In this document: piece after piece, positions 27,654-35,622 of the stretch | How positions within the stretch are numbered: position 1 is the first letter of the stretch | Layout of the letters: each line of letters begins with the position of its first letter | Origin: UPXZ01 sp964568675 | Lineage (GTDB): Bacteria > Bacteroidota > Bacteroidia > Bacteroidales > Paludibacteraceae | Length of the DNA stretch: 40,251 bases | Assembly (NCBI GenBank): GCA_964568675.1 | Contig: CAZMQV010000027.1 | Location: forward strand, 1-40,251 | Direction of reading: 5' to 3' | The notes under the pieces: model-generated | Databases searched by the model: none | What the model was told of the DNA's origin: nothing | Seen by the model: only the letters and a program-made list of their open reading frames with translations | Made by a program: the position numbers and the translations under genes

Positions 27654-28607
27654 ATGGAAAAAATTATTCGACACATTGAAACATTAATCCGGCGTCACGA
27701 CTATGTGATTATACCGGATCTTGGAGGTTTTGTCTTTCAAAAACAACCGGCTACCATCACGCCCGAAAGTATCAATCCACCCCTTACCACCATCAGCTTC
27801 AATCCGCTGATGAATGTATCCGACGGATTGCTCGCCATTGAAATTTCGAGAGCCGAGAATATCAGCTTCCGCGAATCGATGGAACGGATAAACAAATTCG
27901 TAGAAACACTAAAAAGTCAGCTCGCAAGCAGAAAAGTGGTGAACATGGGCGGCATAGGCAATTTACTGACCGGCGACGACAATAAAATCATTTTCACTCC
28001 ATCGGCAAACCCGAATTTTATTCCCGCTAATTTCGGGCAAAACACATTGCACTACGCCGCTTTCGTAAAGGAAGAAGCGCATACCGAAAAAAGAAAAGTA
28101 ATACAAATAACGCTACCCACAAGCAGAACAATGACGCGTTATGCCGCCGCAATCGCCGTTGTAGCCACATTAGCCATATCTGTTCCTAAGATAACTAACG
28201 CGTATCAAAACTTCGGCAGCATAATCCCTACCACCGGAATCGCTCCGGCAGAAACCAAAGACGCGAAAGCAGAAACGACATTACCGGCAGTAGCTATTAC
28301 TCCAACACAAAACACCTCGACGACCCTCGACGAAGCAACCATAGCTACTCAAAGTGAAGTATCCGCAGCTGTCGAAGCGCTAACGCATCACGTCATCGTG
28401 TCGGCAATGCCCTCGAAAGCCGAAGCCGACAGCTATTGCAACCGGCTGAAAGCGCTCAACTACACCCAAGCACATGTGCTGAAACCAATTAAAACCTATC
28501 GGATAGCCATCTGTTCGTTTGGGAGCAAAGAGGAAGCTATAAAGTACATGCAGGATTTGCGAAAAAACAAACCTCAATTCGCGGAAGCTTGGGTGCTGAG
28601 CGAATGA
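27654..28607 (+). CDS. HU-CCDC81-like and SPOR domain protein
   Basis: From the ATG at 27654 the protein has 317 residues. The N-terminus (EKIIRHIETLIRRHDYVII and PDLGGFVFQKQPATI) is the HU/IHF-like CCDC81-type domain of Bacteroidota, to about residue 140. A single membrane segment follows at about 163-180, then a Thr/Ala-rich linker, and a SPOR domain (about 244-316; HHVIVSAMPSKAEADSYCNRL and AICSFGSKEEAIKYM). SPOR domains bind denuded glycan strands at division sites, so the protein probably links the envelope to the cell-division site, with the HU-like part in the cytoplasm. An ATG at 27555 would add 33 residues over the promoter and is not preferred. Confidence 0.87.
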   Translation: MEKIIRHIETLIRRHDYVIIPDLGGFVFQKQPATITPESINPPLTTISFNPLMNVSDGLLAIEISRAENISFRESMERINKFVETLKSQLASRKVVNMGGIGNLLTGDDNKIIFTPSANPNFIPANFGQNTLHYAAFVKEEAHTEKRKVIQITLPTSRTMTRYAAAIAVVATLAISVPKITNAYQNFGSIIPTTGIAPAETKDAKAETTLPAVAITPTQNTSTTLDEATIATQSEVSAAVEALTHHVIVSAMPSKAEADSYCNRLKALNYTQAHVLKPIKTYRIAICSFGSKEEAIKYMQDLRKNKPQFAEAWVLSE

Positions 28608-28647
28608 CCCGGATAATTATCCCCGAAAAAGAGATACAACCATTACG

Positions 28648-28682
28648 AACCCTGCCTCACTCACCGTGATAGCAGGGTTTGA
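28648..28682 (+). terminator. Hairpin after the SPOR gene
   Basis: AACCCTGC (28648-28655) pairs with GCAGGGTT (28672-28679), an 8-base-pair stem with a 16-base loop, 40 bases after the stop. The following T-run is short. Confidence 0.5.
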
Positions 28683-28739
28683 ATTTATTCTGCATCAACA
28701 CTTTCGAATAAAAATAAAAGCACAAAAAAGGAAGCATCC

Positions 28740-28771
28740 TTTTTATTTTCAAAAAAAATATACTACCTTTG
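28740..28771 (+). promoter_or_regulatory. Promoter of rpsP
   Basis: TACCTTTG (28764-28771) fully matches the -7 consensus; TTTT (28740-28743) lies 20 bases upstream at the -33 position. The leader would be about 50 bases. Confidence 0.6.
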
Positions 28772-28828
28772 CAACCGCTTTTCGAGTAAAAGCATTCAAT
28801 AATAATTTTTTAAACACATTTCGAGAAA

Positions 28829-29383
28829 ATGCCAGTAAAAATCAGACTACAACGTCATGGACGCAAAGCTCGTCCTTATTATCACATTGTGATTGCCGAC
28901 AGTCGCGCACCACGCGATGGTAAATTCATTGAACGTATCGGTTCATACAACCCCAACACAAACCCCGCTACTGTGGATTTGAAATTCGACCGCGCTTTGT
29001 ATTGGTTGAATGTGGGCGCGCAACCAACCGACACTACCCGCAACATTCTTTCACGCGAAGGCGTATTGATGATGAAACACCTTGAAGGCGGTGTTAAAAA
29101 AGGAGCTTTCTCACAAGAAGAGGCTGAAAAACGCTTCGAAGCCTGGAAAGCCACCAACGAAAAAAACATCAACAAAACCAAAGAGCAACTTGAAGCTGAA
29201 AAACAAACAGCAATCAAAGAGCGCTTGAAAGCGGAGCAAGAAGTAAACAAAGCGAAAGCAAAAGAATTGGCGGAAAAAAGAGCAGAAGAACAAGCCGCTA
29301 AAGACGCTGCAGCCAGAGCTGCCGTAGCTCCTGCGGTAGAGGAAGTAGCAGAAGAAGCAACAGAAACACCTGCTGCAGAGTAA
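28829..29383 (+). CDS. rpsP: 30S ribosomal protein S16 with long C-terminal tail
   Basis: S16 binds 16S rRNA and is needed for 30S assembly. The core (about 1-85) is clear: MPVKIRLQRHGRKARPYYHI, ADSRAPRDGKFIERIGSYNP and the TDTTRNIL helix start. Beyond residue ~110 the 184-residue protein has a Lys/Glu/Ala-rich, coiled-coil-like tail that makes it about twice the E. coli length; such tails are common in Bacteroidota S16. It is transcribed alone from its own promoter and closed by a strong terminator. It marks the left border of the AT-rich polysaccharide cluster. Confidence 0.96.
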   Translation: MPVKIRLQRHGRKARPYYHIVIADSRAPRDGKFIERIGSYNPNTNPATVDLKFDRALYWLNVGAQPTDTTRNILSREGVLMMKHLEGGVKKGAFSQEEAEKRFEAWKATNEKNINKTKEQLEAEKQTAIKERLKAEQEVNKAKAKELAEKRAEEQAAKDAAARAAVAPAVEEVAEEATETPAAE

Positions 29384-29411
29384 ACTGCTTTGCAGTTGGT
29401 GCAAAATAAAC

Positions 29412-29447
29412 AAAGGAGGCTGTCGTTAAAAGGCAGCCTCTTTTTTA
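29412..29447 (+). terminator. Strong intrinsic terminator after rpsP
   Basis: GAGGCTG (29416-29422) pairs with CAGCCTC (29434-29440), extended by flanking A/T pairs, and runs into T6. It begins 29 bases after the stop and separates rpsP from the polysaccharide genes. Confidence 0.88.
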
Positions 29448-29549
29448 TTGTATTCGCGACACAATTTGAATGATAAAATGGCGTTTATATTTAATTAGCA
29501 TTAATAGTTTATTAATTGCATACTCATAAGTATATTTAAATAACGAGCA

Positions 29550-30632
29550 ATGTTAATTTATTATTTAATATTCTCATTTTTTATTTTGCTGGCATTGTAT
29601 GAAGGGAGATTCACTCTAAACACAAAGCAGCAATTATTTATTTTAGCGGGTATCATCCTTGTTTTCTTTGCAGGTCTAAGAGGCGAAGGAATAGATAATG
29701 ATTATTTTAACTACAAAGCATATTTTGAAGACACTCCTTCACTAAATCACTTGTTTTCCAGCGACTACCTGCGTTCAAAAATTAAAATTGAACCAAGTCT
29801 GATTCTTATTAACTCTACCATTAAAACAATTCATAAGGATGGATTCGCAATCGTCATCTTCATTTACGCTCTACTTGGTATTTCTTTAAAAATGAAAGCG
29901 ATATACAGAATCGCCGAATTCCCGTTTTTAAGTTTATTGATTTACTTCACCACTCTATTCTTTTTGCAGGATTTAACACAAATTAGAACCGGTGTAGCTG
30001 TAGGCTTTATTTTCTTTAGTTTTATTGCTTTGAATGAACAAAAAAACATTAAGTTTTTTCTGCTTATACTTCTGGCATCACTCTTTCATTATTCTTCTCT
30101 TTTGTTTGTCATATCTTTCTTTTTAAATAAAGAAAGGATTAATAAACTACTGTATCTATTAATTGTTTTTGTACCGATACTATTGAATATTTCAGGGCAT
30201 GTTTTTGTCGATTTTTTAACATCCTTCAACCTGGGAATATATACTGAAAAGCTAAACGACTATATTATTGCTCAGTCTTGGCTTAAAGAGGATATTAATT
30301 TATTTAATTTCAGCATTATTTTCCAACTAATAATGTCGATTGTTTTTATATTTATTAGTGAAAAAGCAGAAAATCGTTATGCAATTCTATTCACTAAATT
30401 ATTTTGTATCGGTATCGCGATATTTTATGTTTTTTCGTTTTCGCCAACGCTATCATTCCGTCTTTCCGAGTTATTTACTTCAGTTCAAGTGTTTCTCATT
30501 CCACTATTGATAAAATTTTTCAAACCAAAATTATTCGCTGAAATCATTATTGTTACGATATCTATTTTGTATTTTTTAAATTACGTAGTGATCAACAGTA
30601 TTGCCAAATCATACTATTTGATTTTTAGTTGA
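29550..30632 (+). CDS. EpsG-like polysaccharide polymerase (membrane protein)
   Basis: The 360-residue protein has about ten hydrophobic segments. The early GLRGEGIDNDYFNYKAYF and the later TQIRTGVAVGFIFFS match the conserved RxxxxNDY and IRxxxA positions of the EpsG/Wzy-like family. Members join repeat units of exopolysaccharide or O-antigen in the inner membrane. Base composition is very AT-rich (about 32% GC in hand-counted lines), much lower than the housekeeping genes beside it. It is the first gene of the cluster and is followed by an 889-base region without a long reading frame, so the original downstream gene may be lost. A second polymerase candidate lies at 31.5 kb. Confidence 0.75.
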   Translation: MLIYYLIFSFFILLALYEGRFTLNTKQQLFILAGIILVFFAGLRGEGIDNDYFNYKAYFEDTPSLNHLFSSDYLRSKIKIEPSLILINSTIKTIHKDGFAIVIFIYALLGISLKMKAIYRIAEFPFLSLLIYFTTLFFLQDLTQIRTGVAVGFIFFSFIALNEQKNIKFFLLILLASLFHYSSLLFVISFFLNKERINKLLYLLIVFVPILLNISGHVFVDFLTSFNLGIYTEKLNDYIIAQSWLKEDINLFNFSIIFQLIMSIVFIFISEKAENRYAILFTKLFCIGIAIFYVFSFSPTLSFRLSELFTSVQVFLIPLLIKFFKPKLFAEIIIVTISILYFLNYVVINSIAKSYYLIFS

Positions 30633-31521
30633 ATTTAGCAGTAAAAAAAATTGAATCGAATCTTGAAATCGATGAAGTATCTTTTGTACGTGGTAATCTT
30701 TCGTTCATAAATACTATCTCGGAAGTAGTTGAAGTATTCTTACGTAGCAATTCTGTATGTTGATGATGCAGGGGATGTTATTCAAAGCCTTTTGGCACGT
30801 GCATTTTGTTGAAGATTTGAACTAAGTTCATTTACTTATTCTTTCAAGGATACATCTTGCTTTGCCCGACATACTATTTTTTCTAAAAATTCCTTTCACC
30901 ATCCGCTCTAACTCCACAATAGATGGATTTACATGACATCGCCGTATCATTGTAACGAGCTTTCGACATTCTTTAGTTAGCTTACCGCCATTATTTTATG
31001 TGCTTTCGGAGTACTTTACAACGACAAATTCCTAATGATTAGTTGATTGAAATTGGTAATGGCAATGGTACTAACGACGAGCTGCAAGATGAAAAACCTT
31101 CTTCACATAAGTTATTCACGAACATCCCGGTAACGCTCTGTTTTATTTATTTTTCAAGAAAACATTAATTTCCAAAATGTACGCGTCAGATTGCTTCTTA
31201 TTATTTTCTTTTAAGGTGATAGTACGAAACAAGTCCGATTAAAGCTTAAACGAATTTACCGACGTAAAAAGCATAATCTATTGAGAGAAAGCGGGTGAGT
31301 AGTTACTGTAAAAAAGGTTTTTATCTCAGAAAGTATTATTGTATCTTTGTGTCGCAGTATGTTTTTGGCTTTTGTTGAGCTCCTTAACCAAACTGCCATG
31401 CTATTTTTACTCTAAATCATCAAATTGGCTTACTAACGAAAGTTGAGGAAACACCATTATCTTAAGCGAGTTATTGGAATTGATAGTTTATTACATAAAA
31501 AATAAAAAATATTTTTAGAAA
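30633..31521. other. 889-base ORF-poor gap in the polysaccharide cluster
   Basis: No frame longer than about 45 codons exists here. Two plus-strand stretches look coding-like in composition: 30629-30763 (no ATG; ends in a TGA) and 31043-31168. A third coding-like stretch in another frame directly follows the first (YVDDAGDVIQSLLARAFC, about 30753-30810), as if one frame had shifted. I could not assign any to a family. The likeliest reading is one or more decayed genes of the cluster. A promoter-like pair (31318-31349) is near the right end. GC is about 35% in a sampled line. Confidence 0.5.
31318..31349 (+). promoter_or_regulatory. Internal promoter upstream of the Wzy-like gene
   Basis: TATCTTTG (31342-31349) is a full TAnnTTTG match, with TTTT (31318-31321) exactly 20 bases upstream. 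Spacing equals that of the rpsP promoter. Transcription would begin near 31355, giving a leader of about 167 bases before the Wzy-like ATG. Confidence 0.5.
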
Positions 31522-32733
31522 ATGATTACTGCATTAATAATAATATCCATTTGCTTTGTTTTAAGTTTCATCATTTTAAAAGACATTTTTGCTCCATCTG
31601 TAATAGTATCTGCATTATGGTTGTTTTGTATTATTCTTTTTAATGTCTATCCACATAACTTAATTGGGTTGAACGGAATGTTTTATACATCAATTTCTAT
31701 TTGGGTCGGAGTTTTCACAATTTCAGCGTTGTTGGTAAATAGTTTTTCTCATAAAACAAATAATACGAAAATCAACAATCAATCAATTAGAAGTATTTAT
31801 TTCTATATCAGCTTAATCACTTTTCCGATTGCAATATGGAACATTTTTAAGTTTTTCACAGAATTAGGTATCACAACAAACATCTTTTATAATTTACGGT
31901 TAGCCGCATTAGGTGGTTTTAAAGAACTTGAAGAGGGAACTTCTAAGAACTATTTTGCTGTTTTTTGGTTGGTTACGTATATTTTAGAGTTGTATCTTTA
32001 TGAAAAGAAATATAAATGGAGAGTAATATCTTTGTTTATCATTAATTTTTCATGGGCATTGATAGTTGTCTCCAAATGGAATTTCTTATATTTATTCAGT
32101 GCTACTCTGTTTGTACTTTACATAAAAAAAATAGTAAAAATAAGACATTTGTTGATTTTTGGAGGTATCATTTTTTTGTTCTTTTCATACTTGCAAATCC
32201 AAAGAACATTAGAGGTCTATCGTTCAAAAGACGGAAAATTAGATTACGACATGATAACTCTTTATATGCTATCGGACATGCCGGCATTTGAAAAAATAAA
32301 ACCGGAATCATCAAAATATTATGGTGAAAAATCTTTTCGATTCTTTTATGCGGTAGGATATCGGACGGGCTTATCCGACACCAAACCTTCCAATCCAATT
32401 TTGCCATTTATTGATGTTTCAGGAATTAAAAATGTAACAATGTACACCAACACTTATACCACCTTATACCCGTTTTACAAAGATTTTGGCAATAAGGGAG
32501 TTATTGTTTTCGCTATTCTTTCAGGTTTGTTTTGTGGATATGTTTATGAAAAAGTTAGAAGGAAAAACATACCGATGATAATCATTTATTCATTGGTTGT
32601 AGCCTCTTTAATAACACAGTTTATGAATGAAAGTATGTTTACAGGATTGTCACTATTTTTGCAAGTTATCATATTGAGTCATCTACCCTTTTGGACTAAA
32701 ATCAGGTATCAAAAAAAACAAAACAAGGTTTAA
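31522..32733 (+). CDS. wzy: Wzy-like O-antigen/oligosaccharide repeat-unit polymerase
   Basis: The 403-residue protein has about ten to twelve membrane segments with a larger outside loop at about 225-310. The stretch TNTYTTLYPFYKDFGNKGVIVFAILSGLFCGYVYEK matches the conserved late region of oligosaccharide repeat-unit polymerases (N-x-Y-T, F-x-D-F-G, G-x-x-x-G-x-x-Y). It should link lipid-carried repeat units in the periplasm after flipping by Wzx. Composition is the most AT-rich in the window (27% GC in one hand-counted line). It is bordered by two gene-free gaps, and sits apart from the glycosyltransferases by 447 bases. The symbol is by family, since Wzy sequences diverge strongly. Confidence 0.75.
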   Translation: MITALIIISICFVLSFIILKDIFAPSVIVSALWLFCIILFNVYPHNLIGLNGMFYTSISIWVGVFTISALLVNSFSHKTNNTKINNQSIRSIYFYISLITFPIAIWNIFKFFTELGITTNIFYNLRLAALGGFKELEEGTSKNYFAVFWLVTYILELYLYEKKYKWRVISLFIINFSWALIVVSKWNFLYLFSATLFVLYIKKIVKIRHLLIFGGIIFLFFSYLQIQRTLEVYRSKDGKLDYDMITLYMLSDMPAFEKIKPESSKYYGEKSFRFFYAVGYRTGLSDTKPSNPILPFIDVSGIKNVTMYTNTYTTLYPFYKDFGNKGVIVFAILSGLFCGYVYEKVRRKNIPMIIIYSLVVASLITQFMNESMFTGLSLFLQVIILSHLPFWTKIRYQKKQNKV

Positions 32734-33180
32734 CAGCATGAAGTAAATCAACAAATTACAAATTCGTAAAACTCAAATCTGTTTCTAAAATATGAAATAA
32801 TATTTACTTCATGATAAAGAATATAAATCGATGGCAGCAAGCTCTTTTTCGTACAAGAAATAACGGATTAGCCTATAATGTCCATTCAATCCTCTATACA
32901 AATCAACTCCGTGAACGTGAACGACAGAACACTAAGTCTATTTCAGACCTAATTTCGGTCTCTTGTTGAGGGTGAAAGTTGAATGTTTTGTGTCGCGAAT
33001 GAAGATGGAGAGTTCAGTACGTTCACATTGAAGCCGAGCTAAGATATTTGATGAATTTCAAAATAATTAATAGGTTAATATACAAAAACAGGCTTTTCTT
33101 ACGTTATATAAGACAAGACACTTCGCAGAGAAAAAAGTTACTGCCCAAATAACATTATTTTTCATCTTAATACACAACGA
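32734..33180. other. 447-base gap with short coding-like frames
   Basis: There is no gene of normal size. Two short plus-strand frames start with ATG: 32811-32969 (52 codons, beginning MIKNINRWQQALF) and 33051-33152 (33 codons, MNFKIINRLIY). Their basic, Asn-rich composition resembles the tails of cluster proteins more than random sequence, but neither belongs to a family I recognise. They may be remnants of a lost glycosyltransferase or accessory gene. I see no promoter or hairpin before the glycosyltransferase at 33181. Confidence 0.45.
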
Positions 33181-33882
33181 ATGATTTCAGTCTGCCTTAC
33201 GACATACAACGGAGAAAACTACATCATCGAACAATTGGAGAGTATTTTACACCAATTGTCCGAGATGGATGAGGTGATTGTGTCAGACGATGGTTCGACG
33301 GATAATACGCTTGCTATTATAGAAAATCTTCAGGATAAAAGAATTGTTATTCTAAAACATGAAAGAGCCGGCGGAGTGGTGTCGAACATGGAAAACGCGC
33401 TCAAGCACGCGCGTGGCAACATCATTTTTCTCGCCGACCAGGACGATGTGTGGCTGCCCGAAAAGGTAGAACGCAGCTTGGTGGCGCTCCGCGACGCGCA
33501 ATTGGTTATATCAGATTGTTATGTTACTGATGGCGAACTGAATGTAATACACGATTCATTTTTCAAAAAAAACAGTTCGAACAGAAACAAATTCATCGCG
33601 CTTATCAAAAATCCTTACCTTGGTTGTTGCATGGCTTTCAATAAGTCGCTGCTGGACATCGCGCTTCCTTTTCCGAAAGATATCCCCATGCACGATATTT
33701 GGCTTGGCAATGTCGCGGCGTTTAAGAAATCTGTACTATTTATTCCCGATAAATTGATTTATTATCGCCGGCACGACATGAATGTGTCAACCGCATCTGA
33801 GCCTTCGACCAACAGCCTGCTTACAAAAATAAACTTTAGGATATCGGTACTTAAAAATCTACTAAAAATTAAACCGCGATGA
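33181..33882 (+). CDS. Glycosyltransferase family 2
   Basis: The 233-residue protein has the GT-A nucleotide-sugar fold: start ISVCLTTYNGENYI, donor-binding DDGSTD (from Asp36) and a metal-binding DQDD (86-89). The later HDIWLGNVAAFKKSVLFI and YYRRHDMNVS are typical of small rhamnosyl- or galactosyl-type GT2 enzymes. It should add a sugar to the lipid-carried repeat unit at the inner face of the membrane. Its stop overlaps the start of the next gene (ATGA), showing translational coupling. The sugar cannot be told. Confidence 0.85.
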   Translation: MISVCLTTYNGENYIIEQLESILHQLSEMDEVIVSDDGSTDNTLAIIENLQDKRIVILKHERAGGVVSNMENALKHARGNIIFLADQDDVWLPEKVERSLVALRDAQLVISDCYVTDGELNVIHDSFFKKNSSNRNKFIALIKNPYLGCCMAFNKSLLDIALPFPKDIPMHDIWLGNVAAFKKSVLFIPDKLIYYRRHDMNVSTASEPSTNSLLTKINFRISVLKNLLKIKPR

Positions 33883-34652
33883 AAGTAACCATCATTACAG
33901 CTACTTTCAATAGCGAAGCGAAACTCCAATGCTCCATTGATTCAGTAGCAAGTCAGGACTATAAAAACATCGAACACATCATTGTCGATGGCGGATCCAC
34001 GGATAGTACGCTTGAAATAATCGAACGCAACAAAGATAAAATAGCTCATTACATTTCGGAGAAGGACAATGGGATTTACAACGCGCTTAATAAAGGAATA
34101 AAACTTGCATCAGGCGACATTATCGGATTCCTGAACTCGGACGACGTGTATGACAACGCGCATGTGGTTTCGCTGATCGTTGAAAACTTTATTGAAAAAC
34201 GGGCGGATATCATTTATGGCAATCTCATTTATTTATCCAAAGGACGCGACAAACAGAAGCCATTCCGACACTGGGAAAGCAATGACTTCAACCCCAAAAG
34301 TCTGAAATATGGATGGATGCCACCTCACCCTACCATGTATTGCACCAAGGAGGTATATAAGATTTGTGGACTTTACAATGAAAGTTTTAAAATTTCGGCC
34401 GACTATGATTATATACTTCGCGTATTCGGTCATCCCGAATTTTGCAAACACCATATTCCGGAAGTTCTTGTAAACATGGACATCGGTGGTATCAGCAACA
34501 GATCGCTAAAAAACATTATTCGTAAATCGAAAGAAGATTATCAGGCTATCAAACGAAACAAAATCGGAGGATTTCACACCGTATTGTTCAAAAACCTAAG
34601 GAAATTAAAACAATTTACCCGCGTTGTAGCCAAACCACGTAACAATGATTAA
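33879..34652 (+). CDS. Glycosyltransferase family 2 (WcaA/colanic-type)
   Basis: The 257-residue protein has VDGGSTD (36-42), the acidic NSDD (86-89) and the stretch SEKDNGIYNALNKGI between them, which marks the colanic-acid/WcaA-like GT2 group. GWMPPHPTMYCTKEVY and ISADYDYILR supply the C-terminal acceptor part. The start overlaps the previous gene by four bases, and its end overlaps the next gene by eight, so the three enzymes are one translation unit and probably build the same repeat unit. Confidence 0.87.
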   Translation: MKVTIITATFNSEAKLQCSIDSVASQDYKNIEHIIVDGGSTDSTLEIIERNKDKIAHYISEKDNGIYNALNKGIKLASGDIIGFLNSDDVYDNAHVVSLIVENFIEKRADIIYGNLIYLSKGRDKQKPFRHWESNDFNPKSLKYGWMPPHPTMYCTKEVYKICGLYNESFKISADYDYILRVFGHPEFCKHHIPEVLVNMDIGGISNRSLKNIIRKSKEDYQAIKRNKIGGFHTVLFKNLRKLKQFTRVVAKPRNND

Positions 34653-35502
34653 TGTTTCAATCGTTCTTTACAAGCACACTCCGGAGCAGATTCAAGAATT
34701 GGTAAAAACCTTACGGCTCTCGAATTTAGTCAAACAAATTTACTTGATTGACAATTCGCCTGAAAACAATCCTTTATTCGGAGAATTGCCTGTTAGCTAT
34801 ATACACACCAAGAAAAACTTGGGATACGGAGCCGGACACAACATCGCCATTCGCAAAACGATGGCGGAAAATACAAGCTATCACTTAGTGCTCAACCCCG
34901 ACATCCAACTCAGGCAAGAGATATTGCAGGAATTGACAAATTATATGGAATCGGACAACACAGTAGGACAGGTAATGCCAAAGGTATATTACCCTAACGG
35001 CGAAGTGCAATATCTTTGCAAATTACTCCCCAAACCTTCCGACCTCTTTCTTCGTCGTTTTCTTCCATCCCAATGGACAAAAAAATCTAATTTTAAATTT
35101 GAGATGCGCTTCACGGATTACGATAAGACGATGGAAGTGCCTTATTTGTCGGGCTGTTTTATGTTTCTGCGTACTAAAGCATTGGAAGTATCCGGTATTT
35201 TTGACGAGCATTTTTTTATGTATCCCGAAGACATCGATTTGACAAGACGCATTCACCAAAATTTCAAAACAATCTTTTTCCCGCATGTGAGCATCATCCA
35301 TTCACACGAAAAAGCTTCTTATAAAAACATCAAATTGCTACTTATCCATATCAGCAACATCATTCGCTATTTTAATAAATGGGGTTGGTGTTTCGACAAG
35401 GAAAGAAAACGCGTAAATAAAGAAATCGTGCGACAACATCTTTCCTCCGATAGAAAATCTGACGAAAGTACACCCCAAAAGCCTCTCGCATCAATTCCGT
35501 AA
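34645..35502 (+). CDS. Glycosyltransferase family 2 (WbbL-like)
   Basis: The 285-residue protein resembles WbbL-type rhamnosyltransferases: IDNS (35-38), NLGYGAGHNIAI (58-69), the acidic NPDI (84-87), then SGCFMF (169-174) and YPEDIDL (193-199). These are the donor and catalytic landmarks of that subgroup, and the C-terminal helix HISNIIRYFNKWGW is amphipathic. It overlaps the preceding gene by eight bases. A final Ser/Lys/Pro-rich tail (about 265-285) is variable. A gap of 120 bases with a -7 box follows before the flippase. Confidence 0.88.
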   Translation: MINVSIVLYKHTPEQIQELVKTLRLSNLVKQIYLIDNSPENNPLFGELPVSYIHTKKNLGYGAGHNIAIRKTMAENTSYHLVLNPDIQLRQEILQELTNYMESDNTVGQVMPKVYYPNGEVQYLCKLLPKPSDLFLRRFLPSQWTKKSNFKFEMRFTDYDKTMEVPYLSGCFMFLRTKALEVSGIFDEHFFMYPEDIDLTRRIHQNFKTIFFPHVSIIHSHEKASYKNIKLLLIHISNIIRYFNKWGWCFDKERKRVNKEIVRQHLSSDRKSDESTPQKPLASIP

Positions 35503-35571
35503 TAGGCAAAATTTGATACATAAACACACAATACATTACAAAAAACAAAAATTATTTCGGATTAATTATTG

Positions 35572-35579
35572 TAATTTTG
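35572..35579 (+). promoter_or_regulatory. Candidate -7 box before the flippase gene
   Basis: TAATTTTG fully matches TAnnTTTG and is 43 bases before the GTG start of wzx; no -33 partner is clear. It implies a second transcription start within the cluster. Confidence 0.4.
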
Positions 35580-35622
35580 CAAAGCATTATTCAGATTCAA
35601 GTCTAAAGTAAACTCTACTACG

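Noticed and set aside
30828..30950. A 40-codon minus-strand frame in the gap (MIRRCHVNPSIVEL start)
   Set aside because: It is short, has no recognised family, and other frames there look equally coding-like.
33301..33420. A jump from 25% to 62% GC between two adjacent lines inside the first GT2 gene as a recombination point
   Set aside because: GC falls and rises again within the same gene, so it is local fluctuation and the protein is continuous across it.
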